Origin: Myxococcales bacterium
Lineage (GTDB): Bacteria; Myxococcota_A; Polyangia; Polyangiales; GCA-016699535
Length of the DNA: 64,000 nucleotides
Assembly (NCBI GenBank): GCA_016699535.1
Contig: CP064980.1
Span: 744,001 to 808,000, forward strand
Reading direction: 5' to 3'
The notes below the pieces were generated by a model. That model saw only the letters and a program-made list of their open reading frames with translations, was not told the origin of the DNA and ran no database searches. This document shows positions 1-8,613 of this stretch, in pieces (position 1 is the stretch's first letter; every line of letters begins with the position of its first letter). The position numbers and the translations under genes were made by a program.

Positions 1-81
1 CTGAGGGCTTTGTACAACGCGCTTGTAGAGGGCTTTAAGGCCTAGGAAAAATTGCTCCTCCCACTCTAAAAGAGTTGCCAT
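1..81 (-). CDS. norD: NorD-like protein, N-terminal fragment (partial)
   Basis: Only the first 27 codons are visible; the gene runs off the left edge. It starts with ATG at 81 and begins MATLLEWEEQ. The start lies four bases after the norQ stop, so the two are probably translationally coupled. In norCBQD operons the gene after norQ is norD, a von Willebrand A-domain protein that works with the NorQ ATPase to activate nitric oxide reductase. The identification rests on position and a clean reading frame, because no NorD motif falls inside the visible part. Confidence 0.6.
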   Translation of the reverse strand, partial: MATLLEWEEQFFLGLKALYKRVVQSPQ

Positions 82-85
82 ATCG

Positions 86-864
86 TCAAAAACTGAGCTC
101 GATGATGTGCCGAATCGCCTGGATAGCATCCGGATCGTCACTAAGCGGCTCAGCAATTGCGGCGCTTGCGGCAAAACGCGGCGGCAAACCTTGCTTAATC
201 AACTTTGCGGCATCCACGAGCAAGCGACTCGAGACCGATTCGAGCAAAGAAAGTTCACTTAGCTTTCTAACCTTGTGAGCAACACCCACCAACTTGCGCG
301 CAACAGCTTCATCGACGTTGGTTTCGCCCACGATAATTTCCACCTCGCGCTCCATGTCTGGATAGCCAAAACTCAGCCCAACAAAACGCTGTCTCGTCGA
401 AGATTTCAATTCTCGCATGCTGCGTTGGTAGCTGGGATTGTAACTCACCACCAACATAAACTCGGGGGTGCATGCAATGTCTCGGCAGTGCGATCAAGAA
501 ATAGCTCGCGGCGGTAGTCGCTAAGTGAGTGAATCACCACAACCGTATCAGCGCGAGCTTCGGCGACCTCGTCCAGGTAAAGTACCGCGCCGTCTCGCAC
601 CGCTCGCGTAACAGGACCATCCGTCCAGCGTGTCTCACCGCCAATGAGAAGATGACGGCCAAGCAAATCAGTGGCGCTGGTATCTTCGTTGCAAGCAACG
701 GTAACCAGGGGACGGCCGAGCTTGGCCGCCATGTACTCAACGAAGCGCGTTTTTCCGCACCCGGTTGGTCCCTTGATCAACAACGGCAATTTCGCATTCC
801 ATGCGTGGGTGAAAAGATCAACCTCGCGCCCAGTTTCAACATAGAAAATTGCGGGGCGTGTCAT
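86..864 (-). CDS. norQ: NorQ/CbbQ-type AAA+ ATPase, frameshifted in this sequence
   Basis: This is a MoxR/CbbQ-family AAA+ ATPase needed to mature or activate nitric oxide reductase. The N-terminal part (445-864) has Walker A GPTGCGKTRF and Walker B VLYLDEVAEA. The C-terminal part (86-457) continues in another frame with the family motif VVSYNPSYQ followed by STRQRFVGLSF. The frames switch at a run of five G (five C on the coding strand, 464-468). One extra base gives HAPPEFMLVVSYNP, which fits the family, and makes the length a multiple of three. The start overlaps the norB stop by four bases (ATGA). A sequencing indel is more likely than a true pseudogene. Confidence 0.88.
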
Positions 865-2249
865 GACCCTTGAACAGAGAGTTGCTCTTTTTGAGACAAC
901 TGTTCAATCGCCCGGACATCGGAGTGCTCTGCTTCTGCGCTCGGTAAACCAAAGCGCCAGAAATTGTAGAGGAAAAGAGCAATGCCGATGGTAAACAATG
1001 AGGCTGCAAGCAGCAGGCCAACAAAGTGCATTTCGATTTCTGTTTGCACAACAAGAAAATCAAGGCCAAGGCGTCGCTCGAGATTAACTTGCGTGATCCC
1101 GGCGACTGCAAAGGCAGCTGTCATTGACACCATGCCGATGTTGCTCAACCAAAAGGCAAGACTTGAGGCCGTATTATCCCACAATTTACGGCCGGTAAAA
1201 ATAGGTAGGGTATAGGAGATCATGGCCAGATTGATCATGGCGTAGGCGCCCCAAAACGCCATATGACCATGCATGGCAGTCACAAGCGTGCCGTGCGTAT
1301 ACATATTAACCTGCGGAAGTGTGTGCGCAAAACCTAAAAAGCCAGCGCCGACAAAGGACATAATCGCACTGCCGAGAGTCCAGTTTAGTGCAGCTTTGTT
1401 TGGATGGCGCCGGCCACCTTTTTTCGCCATCGAAAGCGCGTACAAGGCCATTCCTAAAAACGCGAGCGGTTCCAAAGCTGAAAAGATACCTCCGACCATC
1501 AGCCAGTAGCGCGGCGCACCAATGTAGTAATAATGATGACCGGTTCCGAGAATACCTGACAAAAAAGTGAAGCCCACAATGACATAGAGCCACTTCTCGA
1601 CGATTTCTCGATCAACGCCTGTAAGCTTAATCAGAAGGTAGCACAGCATGGCGCCCATGATGAGTTCCCACACACCCTCAACCCACAAATGCACCACCCA
1701 CCAACGATAAAAAGAATCGAGGGTTTGGTTATCAAAATGAATCATGCCCGGCAAATAGAGCAACGCCGATGCGAGCAGACCGAAATACAGAACGATGGAT
1801 GTCGTGGTGTGGCGTTTTCCGTTCCAAATCGTTAGACCAATATTCGCCAAAAAGGCCAAGACATTGACCACTACCAGATAGTCCAAAGGTCGCGGAATTT
1901 CCAAGAACTTACGACCCTCCCACCAGTTGATGTGGTATCCGACCAAAGCAACGACACCAACCGCGAGAAAAGAAATCAGTTGAATCCATGCAAGCTTCGG
2001 CCACATGAGTTCACGGTCCGCTTCCTCAGGGATAATGAAATAGGCCGAGCCCATAAAGCCAAGGAGCATCCAAAACACGAGCAAATTCGTGTGCACAGCC
2101 CGTGCCGTATTAAATGGAATCCATTGGTGCAGGCCATCCATTCCGATTCGGGCAAAGCCCATAATGAAACCGTAGATAAGCTGAAGGAGCAGCAAAGCCA
2201 TCGCTGCAGCGAAGAACCAATATGCAATCTTTTGGGATTTGTATTTCAT
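861..2249 (-). CDS. norB: Nitric oxide reductase subunit B (cNOR catalytic subunit)
   Basis: A haem-copper-oxidase superfamily membrane protein of 462 residues with about 12 hydrophobic segments. It reduces 2 NO to N2O in the cytoplasmic membrane. Histidine motifs typical of NorB are visible: VHTNLLVFW near the N-terminus, the GTGHHYYYIGAP segment, and MHGHMAFWGAY for haem binding. The length fits NorB. ATG at 2249 is preferred over the in-frame GTG at 2258. It follows norC by 25 bases and overlaps norQ by four, so it sits in a norCBQD operon. Confidence 0.95.
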   Translation of the reverse strand: MKYKSQKIAYWFFAAAMALLLLQLIYGFIMGFARIGMDGLHQWIPFNTARAVHTNLLVFWMLLGFMGSAYFIIPEEADRELMWPKLAWIQLISFLAVGVVALVGYHINWWEGRKFLEIPRPLDYLVVVNVLAFLANIGLTIWNGKRHTTTSIVLYFGLLASALLYLPGMIHFDNQTLDSFYRWWVVHLWVEGVWELIMGAMLCYLLIKLTGVDREIVEKWLYVIVGFTFLSGILGTGHHYYYIGAPRYWLMVGGIFSALEPLAFLGMALYALSMAKKGGRRHPNKAALNWTLGSAIMSFVGAGFLGFAHTLPQVNMYTHGTLVTAMHGHMAFWGAYAMINLAMISYTLPIFTGRKLWDNTASSLAFWLSNIGMVSMTAAFAVAGITQVNLERRLGLDFLVVQTEIEMHFVGLLLAASLFTIGIALFLYNFWRFGLPSAEAEHSDVRAIEQLSQKEQLSVQGS

Positions 2250-2274
2250 AGTTTGCACCTACCGTCACACAGGA

Positions 2275-3051
2275 TCATGGCTGGCCCGAAGCTGGTGGCT
2301 CAGCGGTTGCCGGATCCAAACTCATGAGATAATCGGCAATTTCGATCAGTTGCTTTTCGGAAATTGCGACGCCGAGCAGTTTGGGCATTTTCGTGCCGGG
2401 TTTAATTTTCTGCGGATCCGAAATCCATTCGATTAATTTCTCACGGGTATATCGCCGAAACACATCATCGAGCGGGGGAGCGCCAATTGCAGCGGCTGCC
2501 GCACCGCCTTGTCCCTGGATTTGATGGCAGCCAATACACGTGCCGGTGGTAAACACTTCCGGGACAGCTTTACGCAGAGGCACTGGTCCAGAAAAGGCTT
2601 CGGCCTGCGTTACGCTAACCGCCGGTACCGAATCACCCAAAGGAGGCTTGGCCGGAAAACCATTAAGATCCACATGGCCGCACCACTCAAGAAAGGCGAT
2701 AATCTGATCGATCTGCTGCTCCGAAAAGTCATACTTAACCATCTTGCGCTGGTTGGGAAACATGGCTTCTGGGTCTTTGATGAAAATACGAATCCATTCT
2801 TTTCCGCGTCGCTCAACCACCTTGGTTAGCTCGGGAGCATAGTAAGCTCCTTCGCCGAAAAGAGTGTGACACCCCATACAGTTGTTATCTTCCCAGATTC
2901 GTTTGCCAGCCTTAACGTCGTCACTGATTGCGGCAGAGTTCGTTTGCTCTGGGACTTTCCGATGCAGGTCAATGGTCATCAGAATAAAGACGCCGCTGAA
3001 CAGAGCGGTGCCGCCAAGAAAAAATAGTTTGGCTTGTTTTTTTGTTAGCAT
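2275..3051 (-). CDS. norC: Nitric oxide reductase subunit C with an extra cytochrome c domain
   Basis: This membrane-anchored cytochrome c passes electrons to NorB. The 258-residue product has an N-terminal membrane segment (about residues 9-27), a NorC-like domain with haem motif CMGCH at 58-62, and a second cytochrome c domain with CIGCH at 172-176 followed by a likely Met ligand in GTKMPKLLG. Classical NorC is about 150 residues with one haem c, so about 100 residues are added at the C-terminus. ATG 3051 is chosen over an upstream TTG at 3066; neither has a clear ribosome-binding site. It is the first gene of the nor operon and diverges from a Crp/Fnr regulator. Confidence 0.92.
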   Translation of the reverse strand: MLTKKQAKLFFLGGTALFSGVFILMTIDLHRKVPEQTNSAAISDDVKAGKRIWEDNNCMGCHTLFGEGAYYAPELTKVVERRGKEWIRIFIKDPEAMFPNQRKMVKYDFSEQQIDQIIAFLEWCGHVDLNGFPAKPPLGDSVPAVSVTQAEAFSGPVPLRKAVPEVFTTGTCIGCHQIQGQGGAAAAAIGAPPLDDVFRRYTREKLIEWISDPQKIKPGTKMPKLLGVAISEKQLIEIADYLMSLDPATAEPPASGQP

Positions 3052-3095
3052 AGGTGACGCCGTCAAAAATCGGTTTCAGGTCAGGATCACTAAAG

Positions 3096-3101
3096 TTCGT
3101 A
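3096..3101 (-). promoter_or_regulatory. Candidate -10 element of the norC promoter
   Basis: On the minus strand this hexamer reads TACGAA. Its centre is 32 bases from the centre of the FNR/DNR-type box, which is the class II geometry (box at about -41.5). The match to the -10 consensus is weak, so the call depends on spacing. Confidence 0.35.
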
Positions 3102-3123
3102 GCCCACAAATCGCGAAAAAACC

Positions 3124-3137
3124 TTGACCTGGATCAA
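3124..3137. promoter_or_regulatory. FNR/DNR-type operator between norC and its divergent regulator
   Basis: The sequence TTGACCTGGATCAA matches the FNR/ANR/DNR consensus TTGAT-N4-ATCAA at nine of ten fixed positions. It lies in the only intergenic space between divergent norC and a Crp/Fnr-family gene. Its distance to a possible norC -10 fits class II activation. It therefore probably makes nor expression depend on the adjacent regulator, with possible autoregulation. Binding is inferred. Confidence 0.75.
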
Positions 3138-3176
3138 GAAAATCCCCAATATGAATTTGATTTTCTGAGGAGGGTT

Positions 3177-3914
3177 ATGCCGAGTGGCGTTGAAGGCAGC
3201 CCGATAAACCACGGCGCGAGTGTCCAAAAGATGCTGAGCAGCACTCGACTCTTTTCTGCTCTAGGAAAAGAAGAGATCGAAGCGCTAGCGGGTTGCACGT
3301 CGATCAAAAGTTTCGAACGTCGAGAATACCTTTTTTATGAAGGCGATCCGGCCGAAGGTTTTTTCATTATCGTTTCCGGTCGCATCCACGTGCATAGCCA
3401 ACATCGTTCTGGGCGCCAAACGACGGTCCGCATCTTCGGTCCTGGAAGTTCCTTTGCCGAAGCAGTTCTTTCAGGCCTCGATCATTATCCAGTTTGCGCA
3501 CAAGCTGAAACAGCTTGCCAGGTTTTACTCATCCGCAAAAATGATTTTCGTAGTCTCATTTCAAAAAGGCCTGAGATCGCTCTTCAACTGCTTGGATCGA
3601 TGAGCCTTCATTTGCACTACCTGGTGCAGCAACTCGAAAACCTTCGAGAGCTAAGCGTAAGTGAGCGTCTTCGCGACTGGCTGCTGGCGCGTTGCAAAAA
3701 ACCTTTGTCCGAAACCTCGCTTGCCATTGCATTGCCGGGAACCAAGACTTTGCTGGCCAACGAACTTCATATTGCTCCTGAAACGCTTTCCCGTACGCTC
3801 GGAGCTTTGCGCGATCAAAATTGGATCGCAACCGAAGGACGAACCATCACCATAAATAACCCAGCTCGATTCGCCCGCGCCGACCTGTCGGCAGAGAACG
3901 AATACCGCACTTAG
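3177..3914 (+). CDS. Crp/Fnr-family transcriptional regulator (DNR/NnrR-like)
   Basis: A 245-residue regulator with a cyclic-nucleotide-binding-type beta-barrel (about residues 20-130, including YEGDPAEGFFIIVSGRI), a dimerisation helix and a C-terminal Crp-type helix-turn-helix (LANELHIAPETLSRTLGAL). It lacks the N-terminal cysteine cluster of true FNR, so it is more like DNR/NnrR, which sense NO through haem. ATG 3177 is chosen because AGGAGGG lies at 3168-3174, although the spacing is short; the frame also stays open upstream to 3054. Divergence from norCBQD and the shared operator make it the likely NO-responsive activator. Confidence 0.88.
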   Translation: MPSGVEGSPINHGASVQKMLSSTRLFSALGKEEIEALAGCTSIKSFERREYLFYEGDPAEGFFIIVSGRIHVHSQHRSGRQTTVRIFGPGSSFAEAVLSGLDHYPVCAQAETACQVLLIRKNDFRSLISKRPEIALQLLGSMSLHLHYLVQQLENLRELSVSERLRDWLLARCKKPLSETSLAIALPGTKTLLANELHIAPETLSRTLGALRDQNWIATEGRTITINNPARFARADLSAENEYRT

Positions 3915-4077
3915 CAATGTACTCCGTGGTTTAGTGCTCTAAACGATTCAATCGGTCATCCCGTATGTCCGAGCGTGTCGCACGTCAGTTTTCAAGCAAA
4001 CACCATCCCGCAAAAACTTGTTAAAGCTCTCCATGAGAATCTTTTCGGGATCGCTGAGGACCTGAAACTTTTTTCGA

Positions 4078-5343
4078 TCAGGGGAAGATCCCGCGCTCAG
4101 AGTAGGCTGTTTTAAGGGTACGCAAAGCCAGACCGTAGGCTGCAAGACGAGGACTGCAGTCTAACTCGCGGGCTGCGTGCGCCACGCGTTGGTAAGCGCG
4201 CTTCATAGCACGTTCGAGTCGCGCATCCACTTCTTCAAGATCCCAGGTTTCGCTGCGCTTGTTTTGCACCCACTCATAGTAACTCACAGTGACACCACCG
4301 CTGTTGGCGAGAATGTCAGGAATGATCTCGATCCCTTTGGCCATAAGCACTTTTTCGCCTTCAGGATTAACCGGTCCATTAGCACCTTCAGCGACAAGTT
4401 TGACATCAAGTAGCTCGGCTTCTTTTTCGCCCACTTGGTTTTCAAGCGCCGCTGGAATGAACAAATCTGCTTTCACCGAGAAGAACTCTTCACGGCTAAT
4501 GCTCTGGCCATTGGGATAACCTTCAATGGATCCGTTGTGCTTAACGTAGTCGCCAAGTTTGTGTGGGTTAAAACCTTCTGGATTCACACGGTATCCCGAG
4601 TGATCCCCCACGGCCAACGTTGATACACCAAGCTTAGAAAGCAGCATGCCCGTATGAGAGCCCACATTACCAAAGCCCTGGATGATGGCTGTCTTTCCCT
4701 CGAGATCAAAATTGTTGTCTTTGGCCCATTCGGTAATGCAGTGCACCACGCCTTGAGCCGTGGCTTTTTCACGGCCATAGGAGCCGCCGGAGGTAAGCGA
4801 TTTACCCGTCACTACGCGTTGCTGCGCTTGCTTCTGCGTATGCCCCACGGTGTTCATAAAGGTGTCCATCATCCACACCATAATCTGGGCGTTCGTTCCC
4901 ATATCTGGAGCGGGGATGTCGTATTCAGGGCCGATGTTGTAGCCAAGTGCATGGGTGAAGCGACGTGTCATGCGCATCAACTCGTTTTGCGAAAGCTCAC
5001 GTGGATTGGTTTTAATACCGCCCTTGGCGCCGCCAAACGGAATCTCCATCAATGCGCATTTCCAGGTCATCATCGAGGCAAGCGCTTTAAGATCATCGAG
5101 CGTTACTGATTCATGAAAACGCATGCCGCCTTTGTAGGGGCCGCGCAGGTTGTTATGCTGAACACGATAGCCTTTGAAAATCTTGGTCTCACCGTTGTCC
5201 ATCAACACAGGAAAATGAACAATGACTTCGTTTTTGGGTTGCGCAAGGATGTGAGCCACATGCGGCGGAAGATTCACCAGCTCTGCGGCTTCTTCAAGAT
5301 AGCCACGAACAACCTCAAAAAATTTATACTTCTCTTTACTCAT
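4078..5343 (-). CDS. gdhA: Glu/Leu/Phe/Val dehydrogenase family, glutamate dehydrogenase
   Basis: A 421-residue enzyme that interconverts glutamate and 2-oxoglutarate plus ammonia with NAD(P). The substrate-binding and catalytic region is visible as GPYKGGMRFH, then MTWKCALMEIPFGGAKGGI; the second Lys of the KGG/GGAKGG motifs is the usual catalytic lysine. The Rossmann motif is GFGNVGSHTG. Length matches the hexameric enzymes. ATG 5343 is preferred over 5448 because AAAGGAG lies just upstream and the family begins near here. It stands alone, so cofactor choice cannot be read from context. Confidence 0.93.
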   Translation of the reverse strand: MSKEKYKFFEVVRGYLEEAAELVNLPPHVAHILAQPKNEVIVHFPVLMDNGETKIFKGYRVQHNNLRGPYKGGMRFHESVTLDDLKALASMMTWKCALMEIPFGGAKGGIKTNPRELSQNELMRMTRRFTHALGYNIGPEYDIPAPDMGTNAQIMVWMMDTFMNTVGHTQKQAQQRVVTGKSLTSGGSYGREKATAQGVVHCITEWAKDNNFDLEGKTAIIQGFGNVGSHTGMLLSKLGVSTLAVGDHSGYRVNPEGFNPHKLGDYVKHNGSIEGYPNGQSISREEFFSVKADLFIPAALENQVGEKEAELLDVKLVAEGANGPVNPEGEKVLMAKGIEIIPDILANSGGVTVSYYEWVQNKRSETWDLEEVDARLERAMKRAYQRVAHAARELDCSPRLAAYGLALRTLKTAYSERGIFP

Positions 5344-5547
5344 AAGCACCAAGCTCCTTTGAAAACCGGCACCGAGCAAGGATAATAGCCCCTGCCAGCT
5401 TTGCTCCGCTAAGACCTTAAGCCTTGCATCGGCGCTATAGAACCGCAAGAAAACCGCGTCAACTACGCAGCGCGTTATTCTACTTTTAACTGGACTGCAC
5501 AGCCTGGTCCTCGTTTTGTTGTACTAACCTCAGATAGCCCGAAGCTT

Positions 5548-6799
5548 CTACTCTGGCCAAGGCCACTTGGTGGCGAGGAAGTATGCGTCGGGGCTTAGGA
5601 AAGTACTTGGCGCCCCTGGAACGGCTGTTGGCACACGAATCGTCTGGGTTTCATTGTAATCCCAACCACCGAACAGGCCACGCTGTGTTGAAACATTATA
5701 GTAACGCAAGGCGAATTCCTCATCGTCCCGCGGTGGAACTTCGATAAAAAATGGCATAAACGGTCCTTTACGGAATCCAATTTCGGATGGTACCGAATTG
5801 AAATCCACCGGATAATCACCCACGTTCAGCACGCGTAAACGTGCTTCGCCGTATTCTGGTTCGTAATATGACAAGCCTTCGCGTATTCGTTTGCCGAAAT
5901 TGATCATCTTTGGATGAGCAGGATTAGGATCGATCCACAACTGCATCACGCCGCTTGATGATAACTCGGCGCATACAAATAATTATACCATTTCCATTTG
6001 CTCTCACGGCGCCCTGGGGTGGCTGGCTTTTTGGAAAGTTGGCATCCATACTTTCACGTATCGATTCCTGCCACCAATCGAAGTGCGTTGCTTCCTTCCA
6101 GTAAGCAATACGTGCCTCACACCCGTTGGGCTCATCATCCGTAAAGAATGGGTCTTCAAAATACGACACCGTCATACGCACCACTAGTTCTAAGAGGAGG
6201 GATATGCCAATTCCAATAGCTCCCCTTACAAGCGGCGAGAGTTTCGATTTTTGTTCGACTTCGTCCTTCAGAGAAATTAGACTGGCTTGAAGACCTTCGA
6301 GAAGCTGCTCGGTCGAGCCAAAATTCCAAAATTGCGAATCTAGAGCTGCATAATAAGCGTTACTTAACGTTTGTTGCAGCAATTGCAGGTTGCTCGAAGC
6401 AACTGCCGTCATGGACGCCCACGCATCAATAATACCGGGCGGCGTCTGAAACTCAGGCAACTGCACACCAGCACGACCAAGGGCCAGCACGGCGTATGCC
6501 AAAATCGAAAGGATTATCGCAGCGCCGGCCGAATAGGGATCGGCAGCGGTAGTCGTGTTAAGGAGCAAAGGCCCCAAGAAGCCTTCGCAGGCCCCAGTAT
6601 CGACTTCCGCGCTATCATCACAGCTGTCATCATCTGCACACACAGCCTCAGCTGCTTCTGTGCAGAGCGCTCCAGGTTTGACGACAAAACCTGTATCATT
6701 TTCAAGGTCACCGCTTGTGCTCGCGCTGCAGTTTGTTAACAACGAGGTCAGCAAAAACATGACCAAAACTGACATCCGGCTACTTCGTAGAAAGCTCAT
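5548..6799 (-). CDS. Hypothetical lipoprotein, reading frame broken near 5.95 kb
   Basis: The N-terminal part (5924-6799) has a signal peptide and lipobox ending LLTNC, a Cys/Asp-rich stretch, a hydrophobic segment (AAIILSILAYAVLAL) and a second one before a Trp-rich region. The C-terminal part (5548-5949) lies in another frame and contains LWIDPNPAHPKMINFG. Between them a third frame reads WYNYLYAPSYHQAA, which looks protein-like. One extra base, or two missing bases near 5991-5995 and 5945-5950, would join the parts into one protein of about 417 residues. No family was recognised. Two overlapping genes remain possible. Confidence 0.6.
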
Positions 6800-6872
6800 G
6801 ACAATTCCTCATGGTATTGTCATGCAAAAGCCATGCCAGCTTAAAATACTGAACAAAATATAGAGCCTGTGT

Positions 6873-7673
6873 CTAATAAAATTGCATGTAGATCCAGGTC
6901 ACAGCGGAAGTGAACAGTAATGCATCGATGCGATCGAGCATGCCGCCGTGACCGGGAATAAGGCTGCCGCTGTCTTTAATATTCACTGCGCGCTTGAGCA
7001 TCGATTCGAAAAGATCTCCTGTTTGACCAAAGAGACCGGCAACCAGCGCAAGAAGGACCGCATCCAAGACGGGTAAAGGAAGCAGTCCGCCAAGCACGAA
7101 GATAAGTGCAGCAAGCACGCTGCCGAGCAATCCACCCACGGCGCCTTCGATCGTTTTGTTCGGCGAGATGGCAGGCGCAAGTTTGTGTTTACCAAAAGCG
7201 CTGCCCACAAAATATGCTGCTGTATCACCGGCAAAGGCAAAGGACATCGCAAGCAAGACCCACCAAGGGCCACGCTCAAGTTCATGAAGCCAGAGCACGG
7301 TACATAGACTAAGACCAATGTAGACAGGCGCAAGCATGAGCCAGCCCACGCGGATGAAGTTTTCACTTTGCTTGCCGACAAACAAAGCGGAACTTAAAGA
7401 AAGCAACAACATTGCAGCGAGCAATCCGACGCTGGCAGGACCAAGACTTGATAAGCGCAGCACCCAAAGCATCGAGGCAAGGCCAATCAACACGGTTGCA
7501 TGCTGAATCATCAGCGTGCGTGCAAAGAGCATGCTGGCGTATTCTCGAAAACTAAAGGTTGCTGCAAGAAGTACGGTGAGCGCAAAAGCCCACGGCGGCG
7601 CATAGAACATCAGCCCGATTAGAGCGGGCAGCAACAGCGCTGCCGAAAGCACGCGCTTAAGCAGATTTGACAT
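6873..7673 (-). CDS. cdsA: Phosphatidate cytidylyltransferase
   Basis: An integral membrane enzyme that makes CDP-diacylglycerol from phosphatidate and CTP for phospholipid synthesis. The 266-residue product has about seven hydrophobic segments and the CDS signature near the C-terminus: SPNKTIEGAVGG, then GDLFESMLKR and KDSGSLIPGHGGMLDRID. ATG 7673 (MSNLLKR) is chosen over the longer open frame to 7856, because the upstream part lies inside uppS. It overlaps the 3' end of uppS by 17 bases, the usual uppS-cdsA order, which suggests coupled translation. Confidence 0.94.
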   Translation of the reverse strand: MSNLLKRVLSAALLLPALIGLMFYAPPWAFALTVLLAATFSFREYASMLFARTLMIQHATVLIGLASMLWVLRLSSLGPASVGLLAAMLLLSLSSALFVGKQSENFIRVGWLMLAPVYIGLSLCTVLWLHELERGPWWVLLAMSFAFAGDTAAYFVGSAFGKHKLAPAISPNKTIEGAVGGLLGSVLAALIFVLGGLLPLPVLDAVLLALVAGLFGQTGDLFESMLKRAVNIKDSGSLIPGHGGMLDRIDALLFTSAVTWIYMQFY

Positions 7674-8421
7674 GGGCTCCTTGCGCTGGCTCTGCATCGC
7701 TATTGAATACCCGGCCGAAACGTCGTTCACGCTGCTGAAATGCGGCGATGGCGTCTGCCAAATCCTGCTCATCAAAGTCGGGCCAAAAACGATCCGTGAA
7801 GTAAAGCTCGGCATAAGCTGCGCCCCACAACAAAAAGTTACTAATGCGTTGCTCACCGCCAGTGCGTATCAGTAAATCAACAGCTCCAACATCCATCGAC
7901 GGGAGCGCTTTGTTAAGTGTCTCAACATCGATGCTGGCAGCTGCGAGCTTTCCGGCAGCAACCTGCTCAGCTAAAGTTTTTGCAGCATCCGCAATCTCTT
8001 CACGGCCGCCATACGAGAGCGCGACCGAAAGCACCATGCCATCATTGTCTTTGGAAGTTTGCTCCAGTTCTTGCATCAGCGCTTGCAGTTACTCTGGTAA
8101 ACGATTCAAACGACCGATGGCTCTAAAGCGAATCCCATTGTCGAGAATCTCAGCGCGCTCTTTGATGATAAACTCTTCAAGCAAAGCCATGAGCACTTCG
8201 ATCTCTTCTGTTGGCCGCTGCCAGTTCTGTTCACTAAAGGCGTAGAGCGTTAGCGCCGAGACGCCTAGCTTGCGCGCAGCACGCACTGTGCGCCTAACTG
8301 CATCGCTGCCTGTGCGATGACCAAAGGTTCGTGGTTGTTCTTGCTGCTCTGCCCAACGCCCATTGCCATCCATGATAACGGCAATGTGAATGGGAAGCTT
8401 AGAAGCTTGGGGAGAACTCAT
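7657..8421 (-). CDS. uppS: Undecaprenyl diphosphate synthase with an in-frame TAA
   Basis: This cis-prenyltransferase makes the C55 carrier for peptidoglycan and glycan export. The N-terminal half has the catalytic motif VIMDGNGRWA. The C-terminal half has ALSYGGREEI, LIRTGGEQRISNFLLW and ELYFTDRFWPDF. Both halves are in the same frame but are separated by TAA at 8089-8091, between RLPE and LQAL, at a poorly conserved position. The family is normally essential, so this may be a base-calling error, a nonsense mutation, or readthrough; an internal ATG at 8076 could restart. Start ATG 8421. It is followed by cdsA. Confidence 0.9.
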
Positions 8422-8613
8422 GCCGGTTGACCTAACACGACACAACGGCTCCTACAATTGCCATGCCGCCTGGCTAGGAATACTGCTTTGGCGTTGTTCA
8501 ATTTCTTGAGCAAAACCACCAAAAATGACCGCGCACACTCACGAAAGAAATGCTCGTCATGAAACTTTTACTAGTTGTTGCGCTGAGCACTAAGAGCTAC
8601 GGAAATATTCCAT

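Noticed and set aside
3948..4145. A 65-residue open frame after the regulator
   Set aside because: It overlaps the 3' end of gdhA in another frame and has no recognised features.
4654..5109. A 151-residue plus-strand open frame inside gdhA
   Set aside because: It is antisense to the conserved glutamate dehydrogenase and shows no family or ribosome-binding site.
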